From assembly GCF_000283155.1 (NCBI RefSeq), contig NW_004454178.1, forward strand, positions 23,907,800-23,971,799: a stretch of 64,000 nucleotides of DNA, in the 5' to 3' direction. Positions 46,016 to 57,994 of this stretch are shown here, in pieces (position 1 is the stretch's first letter; every line of letters starts with the position of its first letter). Made by a program: the position numbers and the translations under genes. The notes beneath the pieces were generated by a model. It saw only the letters and a list, made by a program, of their open reading frames with translations. It was not told where the DNA came from and did not search any database. The DNA comes from Ceratotherium simum simum (taxonomy: Eukaryota; Chordata; Mammalia; Perissodactyla; Rhinocerotidae).

Positions 46016-48256
46016 TCCTTCTCCTGAAGCATCCACTGTTCCCCAGTGAGGCCCCTCCTTAGGAGGAAGCTCTTCCACACAACAACTCCTCAGAGTTTCA
46101 TTTTCAGTGAGATCTAATCGCTTCAAATTTTCAGTAAGCACGCATTTCCTATGATGCACTTTGCATGTAGATAGAGTGACTGTTATTCTGGCATTAAATC
46201 ATGATGTAGGGAAAAGCACCAAAGCGTATAGCAGGTGCCCAGCAAACATTTGTTACTATTGTACTGATTTCCTTTAGATTCCATACTGTTGTTCTGAAAA
46301 TAATTACAGCTCTTACTGAACACTTCTAAGGGATTTGGAGTAGTCCACTCAATGCGACAAAGATTTCTGAACATTGAGGGAGGCCCCAAGAGTAAATGTT
46401 AAGCATTATAAATGTAGGCATGGGTGATAATTTTCCTTATCAAAATTCTTCTTGTGGTCTATACTGCATATACCTTCAAGAAATAAGCAGCTTAAGGTAA
46501 GAGTGGGAGTCCAGCAAGACACCGAGGGGCATGGGAAAGTCACACGGGTGCCCAGGGTCGTTGACCAGAGCCGCGTGTTTTGCTGAGCATTAGGCATCTG
46601 GAATAGAGATGGGGGTGGAGATGAATGGCTCTACCTAACCAAGCAAGCAGAGCCTGCCAGGGCTGGATGCTGAGTGAAGGAAGAGGGGGAACCTTCCTGC
46701 GCTGACCCCGCACAAACAGAGCAGGACGGGGGGTGGGGGAGGAGAAACAACAAAGAGGAATTTTTAGGGTTTTCTGTAGTGTGTACGATGTAATCTCCCT
46801 TCTCCATTGCCCCTATAGAATCTTCAGCGACTTCTGCCCTGCTTTTCAATGCTTTGTGCCAGGGGATGCCTTTGGGGGAACTCAATGAAGTGTCAAGTGC
46901 TTCGTTCTGACTGATGCAGGACTGAAGGCACAGACACAGGAGTCTGGAGGTGAAAGGATGGCTAGATGACCCCCAGGCAAGTCAGCCTGGGAATCTCCTT
47001 CAAGGAATGTATAATGTAGAAGGGCCAGTGACTCAGGGGAGAGGTGTGGGAAGGAGGGGTGGTTTGAGTTGGGTGGGTCAGGAAAGGTTTCTTGAGGGAT
47101 GCTGTCTCAAGGCGGGCTCTGCAGAATGAGTACCATTTTGACAGGCTGGGATGCCGGGAGAAGAGCAAGCCCTCTATGCAGCATGAAGCATGTCTACGCA
47201 AAGGGAGAGAGAGCACGGGGCTGGCTAATGCGGTGCATGCACTTCACCTGTTTCCCACGCCATGCAGACAGGGCACATCCTTCTCTCTCCCCCCGCCATT
47301 CTGGGTGCACCTGGAATCTTCCTTAACACTGTGACCCAGACTGGCAGTATCCAGTGGGGCCTACCTGTAGGGAGACCACGTGCACCCATCCTCCCTGTGC
47401 ACGCTGGTCTGCACTGCGGTCTCAGCAGTTACTGACAGCGCCGCTTTCCCTCTGATTTGTCCCAGTTTGGATGGTCAATTGCCACCTTACTGCTTGGGCC
47501 ACGAAGACCAGCCAGAGGCGCGAGGCACTGATCGTGAGGGCAGTGAGGGCCACCGAGATGCATAAGCAGACTTGCCAGAGGGTTGATACGGCAGTGCCAT
47601 GTGGAGAGGACTGGAAGGAAAAGACTTCCCCCTGGAAGGCCCAGTGGGAGATGACAGCAAGGATCCAGGAGAAGGTAACGCGAGTTAGAACTAAGACAGC
47701 CGTGAAAATGAGAAGGTGGAGTTGCACAAATATTGAGGATAAGGGAGGGAGGGGGCTGGAGAACTGACTGGATTCTGCTCTTGGCTTTCCGGGGCCGGGG
47801 GCTCTTGAAGGATTTTTTTCCCCTTTCCCTGCAGACAGTCCATTCGAGGTGATCCACGTGTCACTCCACTTGAAGTTATAAAAGGTCACTGAGTTCCTAG
47901 TAAGTTATCTCAGCACTCAGTTATTTTATACGAACAACATTCAGCTTCTGACTTTAGGCTAGGTGAATTTGAGATAAAAAATTAAACCGAGCTGATAATC
48001 TCCTCAATCTTAGAGATACCGATTTTAACCAACAAAATATTATGCTTTGATCTCTAAGTTCTTGAGAAACAATGGCTATGAATCAACAAAAACACATCCC
48101 AAAGTTCGGCAACTTCTTACAAACTGAATGACGATGGGGGATGGTACCGCTGTCCTCACGATGAAAAGAATCTACTTGTTTCTCACACAATTCAGGGCAG
48201 TGGAAAAGGAGGTTTCACAGATTATCGAATGACGTTTGTTAAAATGATATACAAAC
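46016..48256. other. Intron 3 sequence without recognised gene
   Basis: A 155-codon minus frame (47422-47889) has two hydrophobic stretches. Its neighbourhood (cccagtttggatggtcaattgcc) resembles a dispersed-repeat phrase also seen at 780-810. No splice-consistent gene found. Confidence 0.35.
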
Positions 48257-48376
48257 CGTGTCAGTTACATCTAATCCAATGTCGGCTAATATTTGAGCAA
48301 GGATTTTCTCTCTTCCTTTTATTACTTCCATCTTCTCCTTCAAAAAATACTTGGGTATGGGAATATCTAATTGTTG
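48257..48376 (-). CDS. IQCA1: IQCA1 coding exon 3
   Basis: A 120-bp, 40-codon exon (residues about 112-151) with phase 0 at both ends. It reads [11 protein letters not shown], then a charged helix with [18 protein letters not shown]. The acceptor is a good pyrimidine tract ending in ttttctag. The donor is ACG|GTTTGT, which lacks a purine at +3 and is the weakest of the six. The content follows directly on exon 2 ([14 protein letters not shown]), as in the known family. It continues the N-terminal scaffold region upstream of the IQ motifs, and no catalytic residues are expected here. The 40 codons are fully open, with no frameshift. Confidence 0.93.
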
Positions 48377-48399
48377 CTAGAAAAGAGAAAGAATAAGTA

Positions 48400-50235
48400 A
48401 AAGAGCATTTTTGTCAATTCCAGGACTCACATTTATTTAAAATACACACTAAGGATGTGTGCATCAAAAAGACTCACTTTACTTGTCATCCTCATTTAAG
48501 GGATGATAAGGCCAGTGGAATAAAGAGAATTCGTTACAGGAGACACAAATACAGTCAAAAGGGAAAATCATAACCATGTCCCTTGCTTTAATCATTACTG
48601 TAAAACTTCAGTAATTCATTTCAGTTAGGCCTCAATTAACTAATGATAACAATATATTTCTTTAAAGAAATATAATACCCTGTCAGCCTACCTAAAATAA
48701 TAATGCAAATTAGGATAGTAAAGTATTGAGCTGTAGAGATCTTTGAATTAAACCTAATAACTTATCATTAAATCATTTATCATCAACTATTTGTATGTAA
48801 ATGGTCACATTTTTTCCTAATAATTTGGTTTTATTTTTACCTAAATTACCCTGTTACAAAAATTACTTACAAAATTAATTTGCTTTATTAGGAAACTGGA
48901 TTTTTACACAATAAATATAAACTTCTGTTCTTCACTTGTGTCTATTAACAAATTTGAAATTAGTGGAGGTCAAATGAACATTTGCCAATCCAAGTTCAAA
49001 AACCAGGAGTGTAGAAGTGTTATTCAAGTATATGGGTGGGCCCTTGGCCAACCTCATTGAGAAACACTGTCCTAGATTCTCCATCCGACAGTCCTGGCTG
49101 CCCTCCAGTAGACTAGTTGACTGGGGAAAGCTAGGGTTCTGGTCCTTAGGGTCAGCTTCCCTTTTTCTCCCATTCAGATGTGACTCCCCGTACCCTCCTT
49201 CCAAACCAAGGAATTTTGAACAGGTCTTCCCTTAAATAGCATAAAGGCGTGTCTTTTTAGGACTTGGTGGGATGGTATCCCCAGGACTTCTGGGAGGTGG
49301 CAATAGTTTTTTGAAACCAAAACTTTCTCTGGCCAGTGGAGTACTTGGGGTGAATTGAGAGTGAGTTTCCAGGGTCCAGTGGGTGAGTGTGGCCTCGGGA
49401 TGGAAGACAGTTAGAGGAGAATGATTACACTTTTATTTAATGTTGTGATTGTATTTATTAATAAGCATGTTCAAGTGTTATACTTTTCTAACTTTTAAGA
49501 CAAAACTTCATTGACACAGCTCCACCTGGTCCATTTAGGACCATAAAATTATAATTAGGATTTTGAGGGTGAGGAAACAGAGGAACTGAGAACGGAAGGG
49601 AGGGGAAGAGAGATGTCAGTTGCTCTGGGTTTGCTGCTGGATCTCCATCCACGATACATTTTATATCCACCCCAGATACCTTAGGGTTTCTCATCCTCTA
49701 TGGGGTGGAATCAAGGAAACTTCTGGTGGCAGAGAAACTCTCCCCTACATGTTTTTCTACATCAGAGGATCTATTAGGGAAGGCTCCTTATGTGGCAAGT
49801 TATAGAAACAGCCTGCTGGCTGGTTTTGCCAAGAGGGGACATCGATGGAAGGATCTGGGACCTCGTGGAACCAGAGGAGGAACATAGCTGAATGTCTGTC
49901 AGCAACAGGGATGTGTCTAGGGATGAAGATGGCTTCAGGACTCGGCCATTTATTTGTGCTCCTCTTGCTGAGTCTGCTTTGTTCTCCCTCTCTCTCTTTC
50001 TCTCTGAAGAGCAGCTTCCTCCATTCTTCCAAGTGAACAAAGTCTCCAGCTACTTACAAGTTTGGGAGACTACAGTCCAGACCCTGAGATAGAAACTGGT
50101 CTCTCTCTCTGTCTCGGTTTCAGAATCTCTCAGAGAAGGGCTGGCTGGCGCAGCCACCAGGGTGCCCATCCCTGAACCAATCAGCTATGGTCAGGGTGGG
50201 GGTCATATTGGACAAATATCTGGGTGCTAGTGCAA
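48400..50235. other. Intron 2 sequence, mostly unrecognised
   Basis: Includes AT-rich DNA to 48960 and a stretch from 49250 to 50230 that looks like an old repeat. No gene supported apart from the ABCF1-like fragment that begins at about 50240. Confidence 0.35.
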
Positions 50236-50239
50236 CAAA

Positions 50240-50620
50240 ATATAGAGGAGCTGCCGGCTGTGCAGGTGACAGCCACAGAGGCCCAGACACAGTGGATGCT
50301 GGTTGGTGGGGCTTCCAACCTGAAATGCAGAACTGGGCCGCACAGGAGTTCCCAGAGGCTGGTACACGTGTGTCTCCCTGGCTAGAGCACTGTTTATAGA
50401 GTCCATCCTGCTGCTGTTGGACGCACCCTCTAACCACCTGGACCTCAGTGCCATTACATGGCTCAATCTGGATGCTGCTGCTCATTGATTATCCCTCTCA
50501 GTGCTCAGTGGCCCCATTACTATGAGAACAATTGCATGGCCTTCAAGAAGATGAACCAGTTGAAGCACAGGGGCTGGCTGACGCAGTATGAAAAGCAGGA
50601 AGAAAACTGAGGAAGCCCAC
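50240..50620 (+). pseudogene. Processed pseudogene fragment of an ABCF1-like ABC-F ATPase
   Basis: Plus-strand translation in shifting frames follows the first ABC domain of ABC-F proteins, best ABCF1. In order: a decayed EEL...ATEA stretch, GFQPEMQN, an eroded signature region, [11 protein letters not shown], then Walker B ILLLLD followed by [15 protein letters not shown] (parent: D-E-P-T-N-H-L-D), and after a gap HYYENNCMAFKKMNQ and QYEKQEE. Inactivating changes: the Walker B catalytic Glu is Ala, the stretch after the Walker B/D-loop (about 25 residues including the H-switch) is deleted, there are frame shifts, and a stop follows QYEKQEEN. No introns interrupt it, so it is a retrocopy. It lies in intron 2 of IQCA1, antisense to the host. 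The functional parent promotes translation initiation on ribosomes; this copy cannot. Confidence 0.8.
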
Positions 50621-50639
50621 TATACAAATTTCATCAACT

Positions 50640-51860
50640 TCTTATTCCCTAATTTAGAAATATTATTTAATGTTCTTGGAATTAAATTAATAAATTTAAT
50701 ATTACTTTATTAACTAAATTTAGGAATATGATTTAATGACTATTTAATTCATGTTTATCCTAAGTTGTTCTTACCATTTTCACATGGGTGAGTAAAAGTA
50801 CATCTGACCTAAAAAATCTAGTGGCTTAATCCATGCTCTTATAAAAGAATGTACAAAACATGAAAGTTCTGGAATGATCTTCAACATTTTCCTTCATTTC
50901 TGTTATTCTCTTTAGTCCATTCTGGTAAAATGCAATAATAATCCAGGACTGGTGGCAAACACGGTTGATAGTCTCCTACCAATGATAGGAAAGTTCATCC
51001 CATAAAGAAACCTAGCCTTTATAGAAGCCAAAATAGTTTCAAAAGGAAGAAAGATTAAATCCCATGTAGAAAATTAAACACTTTCTCCTTTTAATTTTAT
51101 TTTAGGGAAACATTCCTTTCAAAACGAAGTCTGAGCTTATAGTACCATGACACTGAAGCGAGGTGTCCACTGGCCCCTGGCAGACCCAGCCTGACAGAGT
51201 GTCAGAAGAGATCCTGGGCATCTGGTGGCGAAGGTCAGAAGGGCAGCGGCAGGTGCCCAATGCTCACAGGAGGGCGCTGTGGTTACACGTGCTGGCAGGG
51301 AGCTCTAGGGTAGCAGAGAGAGAGAACGGGAGGAGCCCTTCTTTGGTGTCTGAGGCTCGAAGGCCCATGGCCATACATCCCCTCATGTCACCACTGACCC
51401 AAAGCACAGGAAGAGATGCGTCCACCTGGGAACAAGGAACCAGCAACCAGCAGGCTCCTCATCTAGAAGACGATGACGGAAACAGAGGCCAGAGAAGGAT
51501 TTCCTTTGGAAAAAGAAGTAGGGACACGGCTATTGGAAATTGGGAGGGTTTGTGCCACAGGATATTTGTGAAAGGGTCAGCCTACTCCATCCCAACAGGC
51601 CTGGGCAGACTCCATGGTGACCAGTAAGACCACAACAACCTCCGTGTCCAACAGACCCAAGGACTGTGCAAAGATTCGTCTGTGGCCCAAACTAAGGGAA
51701 CCCAATCCTTGTGCACAGCAGTATGGTCTAATTGAACGACTATGTTTCAACTTGTAATACAACAAACAACTAGTAAATATGTCTAGAAAGTCTGTAGAAT
51801 ATCGGTTATGGGCCTACATATCATATTTAAAACAAACAGAAACTAATAAGAAAACACCCC
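50640..51860. other. Intron 2 sequence without recognised gene
   Basis: AT-rich run at 50640-50750, then ordinary intron sequence. A 154-codon plus frame (51163-51627) has no recognisable family. Confidence 0.35.
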
Positions 51861-51870
51861 GAGTACTCAC

Positions 51871-52192
51871 GGGAGCCAAATTTAGATCCTGTAAGATGTC
51901 GTCAAAATAATGAAACTCGGTTAATTCCAATTCCACCATTTCATTCTTCAGTTCCAGGATGCGACCCATCACTCCATCCAGTATTTTTCGGATCAGTCTT
52001 CGTTTCTGTGGGTGGACGATCTGGTCGTAGACATTCTCCAGGTTTCTAAAGATCTGCACGTACTTAATGTAGTAGGTGGCCAACATCTGGAAGATGGACA
52101 CTTGATTTCTTTGCGGTTCTATCATCTGAGACTCTTTATCGAGCAAAGAATTGAGGGCTTCTTGGGTCTCATGCCACATCTTATTATACATT
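51871..52192 (-). CDS. IQCA1: IQCA1 coding exon 2, N-terminal helical region
   Basis: A 322-bp exon, bounded by acceptor cttccctcag at its high-coordinate end and donor CCC|GTGAGT at its low end. After one junction base it encodes 107 residues (about 5-111), from [10 protein letters not shown] to DLNLAP. The segment contains [30 protein letters not shown] and then EFHYFDD, the most conserved N-terminal block of the DRC11/IQCA family. It is highly charged and predicted mainly helical, consistent with a scaffold inside the regulatory complex. No signal peptide or membrane segment is seen. The second base of the exon begins an in-frame ATG, so a transcript entering here from an alternative first exon would lose only four residues. 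The exon ends in phase 0. Confidence 0.95.
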
Positions 52193-52409
52193 CTGAGGGA
52201 AGACAGAGAGTTCAAAGGATACAGTAAGTAAAAATTACTTTGTAAGGCATATATATTGGGCATCTGGCATAACAAAATATAACTCACCATCAAATGGGAG
52301 CTAAGACTACTGCATGCAGTTATGGGGCTCTTTAGATGACTTATGTCCTATTTTGACATGCATGCAATTTTTGGATATGACCACTGCTACTATTATCAAA
52401 TAAATAATA

Positions 52410-52530
52410 TAAAAGCCTTTCCCCTAAATGATATAAAGTGATTCTTCACTACACCCATAAAGCCAGCATTATTATACCCATTTAAAAGATGAAGAAGTTG
52501 ATGACCAGAATAGTTAACTGACTTGTCCAC
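52410..52530 (-). repeat. MIR SINE fragment
   Basis: Reverse MIR: cataaagccagcattattatacccatttaaaagatgaag, ttaactgacttgtccacatacacagctg. Confidence 0.6.
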
Positions 52531-52544
52531 ATACACAGCTGACA

Positions 52545-53228
52545 GAGAATAAACTGGCACAACCACTTTGGAAAGTAATTCGGCATCATCTTGTAAAGGT
52601 GAACACGTGCACACCCTATGAATGAACAGTTACGCCCTAGAGAAACTCTTGGAAATCTGCATCAAGAGTGACCACAGTAGCATTTATTTATAGCAGCAAA
52701 ACCCCAGAGATAATGCTATGTCCATGAACAAGAGAATGGATGAATAAATTGGGGTCTAGTCACCAACAGACTATTACATAGCAGTGAAAAATGAATGAAT
52801 TACAGCTGTAAGCAACAGCCATGAACCTTAGAACCATAATGTACAGTGTAAAAAGGCGCAGACCATGGCCCGGAGGCTGACCTCTACGGGCTGCATCATG
52901 GTGCTCCTGGCCCTCAGCTGCCAGCTGGTTGAGTCAGCGGAAAGAGCAGACAGGAAGCCAGAGGTCGGGAAGAGAGAGAGAGGGAGGTATGTCGTCTCCC
53001 ACTGCCTCCCTCCCTGGAGAGTCAATCAATTGTTGGGAGCCTCCTTCCACCAAAGGCTCAGGGTGGGGATGGCTCTGCCCTGGCTAGCCCCAGGACACAC
53101 GCCATTCCTTGTGGGTTTCCCTAGACTCCCGTCCACACCTTTGTCACTGGTCCCTTTATTAGCCCCCCTGCTGAGTGTGCCATCCTTTTCCTGCCTGGAC
53201 CTTGACCAACACATGCATGGCAGAGACT
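52545..53228 (+). repeat. Old L1 (L1M) 3' end
   Basis: ctggcacaaccactttggaaagtaa, gaacaagagaatggatgaataaa, cagtgaaaaatgaatgaat, then a 3'UTR with gtccctttattagccccc, gagtgtgccatccttttcctgcc and ggaccttgacca. The 125-codon frame at 52865-53242 lies in this repeat. Confidence 0.65.
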
Positions 53229-53439
53229 TTTATTTTTTTTAAATTTTGGGTGTTTTGGGGCTGTTTTTTTACATTCAACAATCAGAACCGAAAAGCTAAC
53301 CGGAGGTTCATTGTGTCTGGGAAGGGGCTTATCAACCGGTGGGCTTCACCGGGGGTGGGCAGGACCCTGGCTATTTCCCTGACGAGGGTGAAACCCGCAA
53401 ATGTCGGGGTCTATCTGTTAGGTCTCTGCTGTGCTGGTG

Positions 53440-53890
53440 GGCGGGGCTCCAATCTCTGCCTGGGAAGCAAGCGGGTCAGGTGGCCGAGGGCTCTCACTCC
53501 CTCTTCGCGGTCGGCCTGGCCTCTCGTTCCCACGCTCACCTGTGCCTGGCGTCCGAGTCCAGGACGCCTGCACGTGCCTCTTCCGCCGGGACGGGAGTGG
53601 CTTAGCGCCTGTCTCCGGGGGCCACATGCCCCTGATGCTGAGCTACGATCAGTCCTCCCAGTTTCAGCCCCACCTCGGAGGACCAGACCTTCCCGCCCTC
53701 TTCCCAGGCTCTGCCGGAACCGCTGGCTTTTTTTTTATCCTTTTCCCCTCCGCTGCCCTGCAGGTCTGCGTCCTCTGCCCCGCCTCTGCCCTGCCTCCGC
53801 GCTCTCCTCCACGTCCGCTGCCCCTCCTGCTCCTCCGTTTTCCCGGTCTCGCCTGTCGAATGCTCAGACGTCCTCTCACCTTGTAAATCC
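53440..53890. promoter_or_regulatory. CpG island in IQCA1 intron 1, no known gene
   Basis: About 450 bp with roughly 60-65 % GC and about 34 CpGs by hand count (observed/expected roughly 0.7-0.8), bracketed by AT-rich repeat DNA. It lies 1.2 kb upstream of exon 2 in gene direction. A 299-codon plus-strand frame (53175-54074) crosses it, but I recognise no protein, and long frames are common in GC-rich DNA. It could be an alternative promoter entering exon 2, a promoter of a non-coding RNA, or a CpG-rich relic. Confidence 0.55.
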
Positions 53891-54960
53891 TTTATTGCCG
53901 TTCTGGAGGCGATTCAGGAGGTGGAGGTACACATACACCTTCAATCCACCTTGTTTGACTGGGACTCCCTCCTTCACCTCCCCACGGTCATCACCAGGCA
54001 TCACCAGTCCCAGTGGGACTCTGCTCTGGTCCCACTCCCTGCCATTCCTCCACACGCCCCGCACCTGCCTGTGAGCGAGACGTTGTGCACATCCCTTCCT
54101 GGAACTCTGGCCACGCTCTGTGCCCTGTGTAATCCTCGCCACGTTCCGTGAGAGCGGGCCCCCATTACTCCCGCCGAGGGGGGAGCACGGAGATGGCTGT
54201 TCCTAGGTGGTGAGGCCAGTGTTGGAATACCGGTCTGTGATTCCAAGCTCGGAATTATTCAACACTGTACCGCCACCCCGACCTCTTCCAAAAATTAAAG
54301 AACCACCACAACAAAATACACAACCGTAACTTGTGCCAAGATGACGGGCGAGAAACAGAATCTCATAGTTTTAATGTCCCTTCACGCCACTGCTAACAAG
54401 ACTAAATGCCTTTCCACATGCGTATCAGGCATTTGCAAGTTCCCTTCCTTAAACTGTTTATCCATTTGTTTTGCCTGTTTTTACACTGGATTGTTTTTCT
54501 ATTAACTTGTGGGGGTTCTTCATATACTCTGAGGATTTATGCATTCCGAGGCTTGCCTTCCAGCTAAGAAGCTGGTTTCTATGACCCAGAGCCGGCAGTG
54601 GGTGCTCTCCCTCTGCCTCTGTCCCAGCCGGAAAGGGCAGTCCTTCCGAATTCACACAGGGGTGCCGCTCCAGTCCTCCTCGTAGGTCTGGTCCCAGGCC
54701 CCACAGGGGCTGAAATCCCAGAGCACACTGCCAGTGGCCTGCTCACTGCTATGGGTTTCCACTCTGCTACCGGTGCAGTGATTTCCAACTTGGATTAAAA
54801 AAAACAAGTTCTTAATTTTTCAATTTAAAATATTTTTATTTTATTTTATAATTTAATATTATACTATTAAATATAATATTAGTATAATATTGTAAATTAG
54901 TCTAAATTCAAAAGGAAAATTAAAAACTTTTTAAAAATAAAATTTTTACAACAATTTTTT
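53891..54960. other. Intron 1 sequence without recognised gene
   Basis: GC-rich up to about 54190, grading into AT-rich DNA (54800-54920). Nothing further supported. Confidence 0.35.
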
Positions 54961-54970
54961 AAAGGTAATG

Positions 54971-55171
54971 GGCCAGCCCTGGTGGCCTAGTGGTTAAGTT
55001 CAATGCACTTCACTTCGGCAGCCTGAGTTCAGTTCCTGAGCTCAGACCTACACCACTGGTCAGTGGCCGTGCTGTGGTGGCAGCCCACATACAAAAAATA
55101 GAGGAAGATTTGCAACAGATGTTAGCTCAGGGCGAATCTTCCTCAGCAAAAAAAAAAAAAAAAAAAAAAAA
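54971..55171 (+). mobile_element. Full-length ERE SINE, plus strand
   Basis: tRNA-derived head ggccagccctggtggcctagtggttaag with a perfect pol III A-box TGGCCTAGTGG (54983-54993), a decayed B-box region (gttcagttcctgag), body gctgtggtggcagcccacata, tail gatgttagctcagggcgaatcttcctcagc and a 24-A run. It lies in intron 1 opposite to IQCA1 and is the clearest pointer to a perissodactyl genome. Confidence 0.95.
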
Positions 55172-55299
55172 TTAAAAATACTTTAAAAATTATCTTTTAT
55201 CTATCATTTTTATGTGGTTGGAGCAGAGATGGGAGATTTTCATCTTCCTGGCCAAAAGTTAACATTCTTTCTTGATATGAAAAGTCTTTTGGATTCCAA

Positions 55300-55548
55300 T
55301 TCAGATGATGATGATGATGGTAACAGCTCACATTTGTATAACATCAGTCACTGCTGCTGTTCTAAGTGCTTTACATATATTAGCTCATGTAATCCTCAAC
55401 AACCCTCTGAGTTAGGTATTATTATTACTCCAGTTTGCAGATGAGGAAACTGAGGCACAGAGTCAGGGAATCTGAACACAGGATTTGTAGCCAGGCTGTC
55501 TGGCTCTGGAGCTCATGCTCTGAACCACTACGCTTTACTGCCTCCTGT
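55300..55548 (-). repeat. MIR SINE
   Basis: Well-preserved reverse MIR: gttctaagtgctttacatatattagctcatg, gttaggtattattattactcc, cagatgaggaaactgaggcacagag, aggctgtctggctctggagc. Confidence 0.88.
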
Positions 55549-55559
55549 TCATCAGGGTG

Positions 55560-57990
55560 AAAGCAAACGAGAGGTGACAAACCGTGTGGCACAGATGGGA
55601 TAGATACCACAAGAAAACAAAGATTTACAGTTACAAGAGAAACTTTTCCTCCTCCCAGCCCCCGCACCCCATTGAGTTTGGATACTGAATATGGCCTCTG
55701 GCACTCCATCCGTTAGGTTCAAGCACCAGATTTCTGCAAACTTAGCAACATTTTAAGAATATTGCTAGTGAAAGAGCACTCTGCTAGACAACTTTATTAT
55801 AAGAGAGAATGTTATTATCAAAAAGTTAGAGTTCCATTTAGCACAGGACATTTCACTCTGTGCATAATAAATGACTATAAACAGTGCTATTTACCAGGAA
55901 CAACCCCATAAAAGAACAGTAACAACAAAAGCAGTATCTTCTGCCTGTCCAAGGCATCAGAGTGTTTTGGCGATTCTGCTTGCCATGCTCAAAAAGACAA
56001 GCTAACAGGAGAGGGTAGGAGGACGCGAAAATGACCGGGGAACTGATGTACTGTGTCTGACAGTAAACAGGCGCTTCTCCAATATCTGCCTGGAGAACAT
56101 AAGATTGTGAAGGGCCCGGGGAAGGTGCACATGTTCTTAGTTTACCAAAGCCCAGATGTCTAGCATCTGAGGAGGGGGCAGCGGACCCAAGGCCTTCAGT
56201 GACCTGATGGGGGACACAGGCTGCCTGTACCTACAGGCTTAACAAATGTTCACATAAAACAAAAAAACCACTCCCTTCGTTTTGTGGACTAAATAGGGTT
56301 TGTGGCCTAAACCTGTCAGGACAACATTGCAGAAGAAAATTACAGGCTAATTTTGTTTAGAACTTGGATGTGAAATTCCACTTAGCAAACAGAACATGGC
56401 GCCAGATCAAAAGAGTCCTTCCCTTTGACCAACAAGGGGTCATCCCAGGAATTTGCGAGACTTCAACATAAAGGAAAACTGAACTAAATACAGCAACAGA
56501 ACAGCAAAAACCGCAGACTATTTCCACAGATGCCAGGAAGATACTCAATAAATTTTAATTTATGGCACATGCCTGATTAAGAATACTGTCCCCAAATCCC
56601 AAAGAACAGACGACGATGACCTCTTCAAAATGGTGAAAACCAGAGACCAAAGATATTTTCACTAGAGAAACACTAGAAATATACCCTAAAAAATAGGAGG
56701 AAAAAGAGGATGAAGCAGCTATAGAAGAGATTAATATAAATATATTATAAATTATATTTATGTTTTAAATATAAAATAAATATAAATATAATATAAATTA
56801 ATATAAAAGGGATTAGTACAGCAAAGTTGCAAGACATAGATAAAACCCACAAAAACTAAATGCAGAGGAAAAAACAAAAAAAGAAACCCCATCCACAGTA
56901 CTGATAAAGAACATTAAACATTCAAGAATTAACACGGTGGGAGCCACACAAGATCCAGCTGAAGAAAATTCTAGAATGCTAGCTGCAGAGGCTAGGAAGA
57001 GGCAGAAGGCACTATTTGCTTCTGCCTGGAGAGACGAGATATAAAGAAGGCAGACTCCTGAGACCGACATGCAGATTTAATATTACCAAGAATTTGGTAA
57101 TAATATACTGGGGACTCTATAAATAAATCTAGTCATAACTTCTAAATGTGGGGCAGAGTCGATAATAAAAGATAAAGGGCATCTTCTCAGACTTCAAAGC
57201 ATTTAACACACCAGGAAGCATTAAGGTTGTAGGATACACCACCCACAGAGGCTGCCTCCGTAGGGTACAGGTGGGGTGACCTGAATCCCACAGAGACCCA
57301 CACGCATCGAGAGCAAGGGATCTGGGGTAGACGAGTCTTCCACCAGGGAAACAACAGCCCAATTAATGGATGGAGCGCACCTCACATTTAAGAATGCCTA
57401 GACTCTTCGAGGCAGACCCAGCTGGGGGAAGACTTATTGCCCCAGGGCAGTGCACTCATGGCCTTCCATCCAGGGCCCGAGAGGCAGGAAGCCCTCCAGG
57501 GCCATGGCAGAGCGGACCCTCAACTGGAACTTTTGGCCAAAGACCATCCTGGTGGCTTGAGCCTTCCAAGTCCTCCATATGGGCTGCAGCCTCTTTCTTC
57601 CTGACCTGCTATCTTTCCAGTGCCCGTTGTTGGAGAGACCAGGCAAAGGCTGTTGGCTCATGGGGAAATACCAAGCAGCCCTGTGAGCCGGCCAGGCCCT
57701 GCACCATGACTCTTCTCCCTGGAGGCTGACTTTGGCTTCAGCCCTTTCAGTCTCCTTTCTGCCCTGAGGCCCTGCCACGTGTGTCCACTGGGCCACAACC
57801 CCAGCACTCCCTGCACTACCACGGGCCTGGCCACCGCGCCTCGGCCAGGCCAGCCTGGGGAGCTCCCCCTTCCTCGAAGCTCAGGTCTGGCTTGAGCCCC
57901 ACCCTGCCTCGTGGCCCTGTGGTCTCAGCACCCTTCCCAGTGCCCATGAAGATAACGTGAGACAAGAGATGTGGCGAGATGATGTTACAG
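55560..57990. other. Intron 1 sequence, mixed
   Basis: Contains an AT-rich simple stretch (56730-56812) and a GC-rich block 57367-57960 with overlapping open frames on both strands (119 and 120 codons). I recognise no gene here. The A-rich 56330-57100 part may be an old L1-type remnant. Confidence 0.35.
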
Positions 57991-57994
57991 GAAG

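Noticed and set aside
47422..47889. 155-codon minus frame with two hydrophobic segments, possible small membrane protein
   Set aside because: No recognisable family. The region shares a phrase with dispersed-repeat-like sequence elsewhere in the window, and no start context or splice sites support it.
51163..51627. 154-codon plus frame in intron 2
   Set aside because: No family recognised, no splice-site support, and it lies antisense to IQCA1 in ordinary intron sequence.
53175..54074. Longest open frame in the window (299 codons, plus strand)
   Set aside because: It starts in an old L1 3'UTR and runs through a CpG-rich stretch with rival long frames on other strands. Pro/Arg/Ser-rich, no known domain, no splice support.
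54971..55040. Possible tRNA gene (A-box present)
   Set aside because: The A-box belongs to the tRNA-derived head of an ERE SINE. The B-box is decayed and the body and A-tail are those of the SINE.
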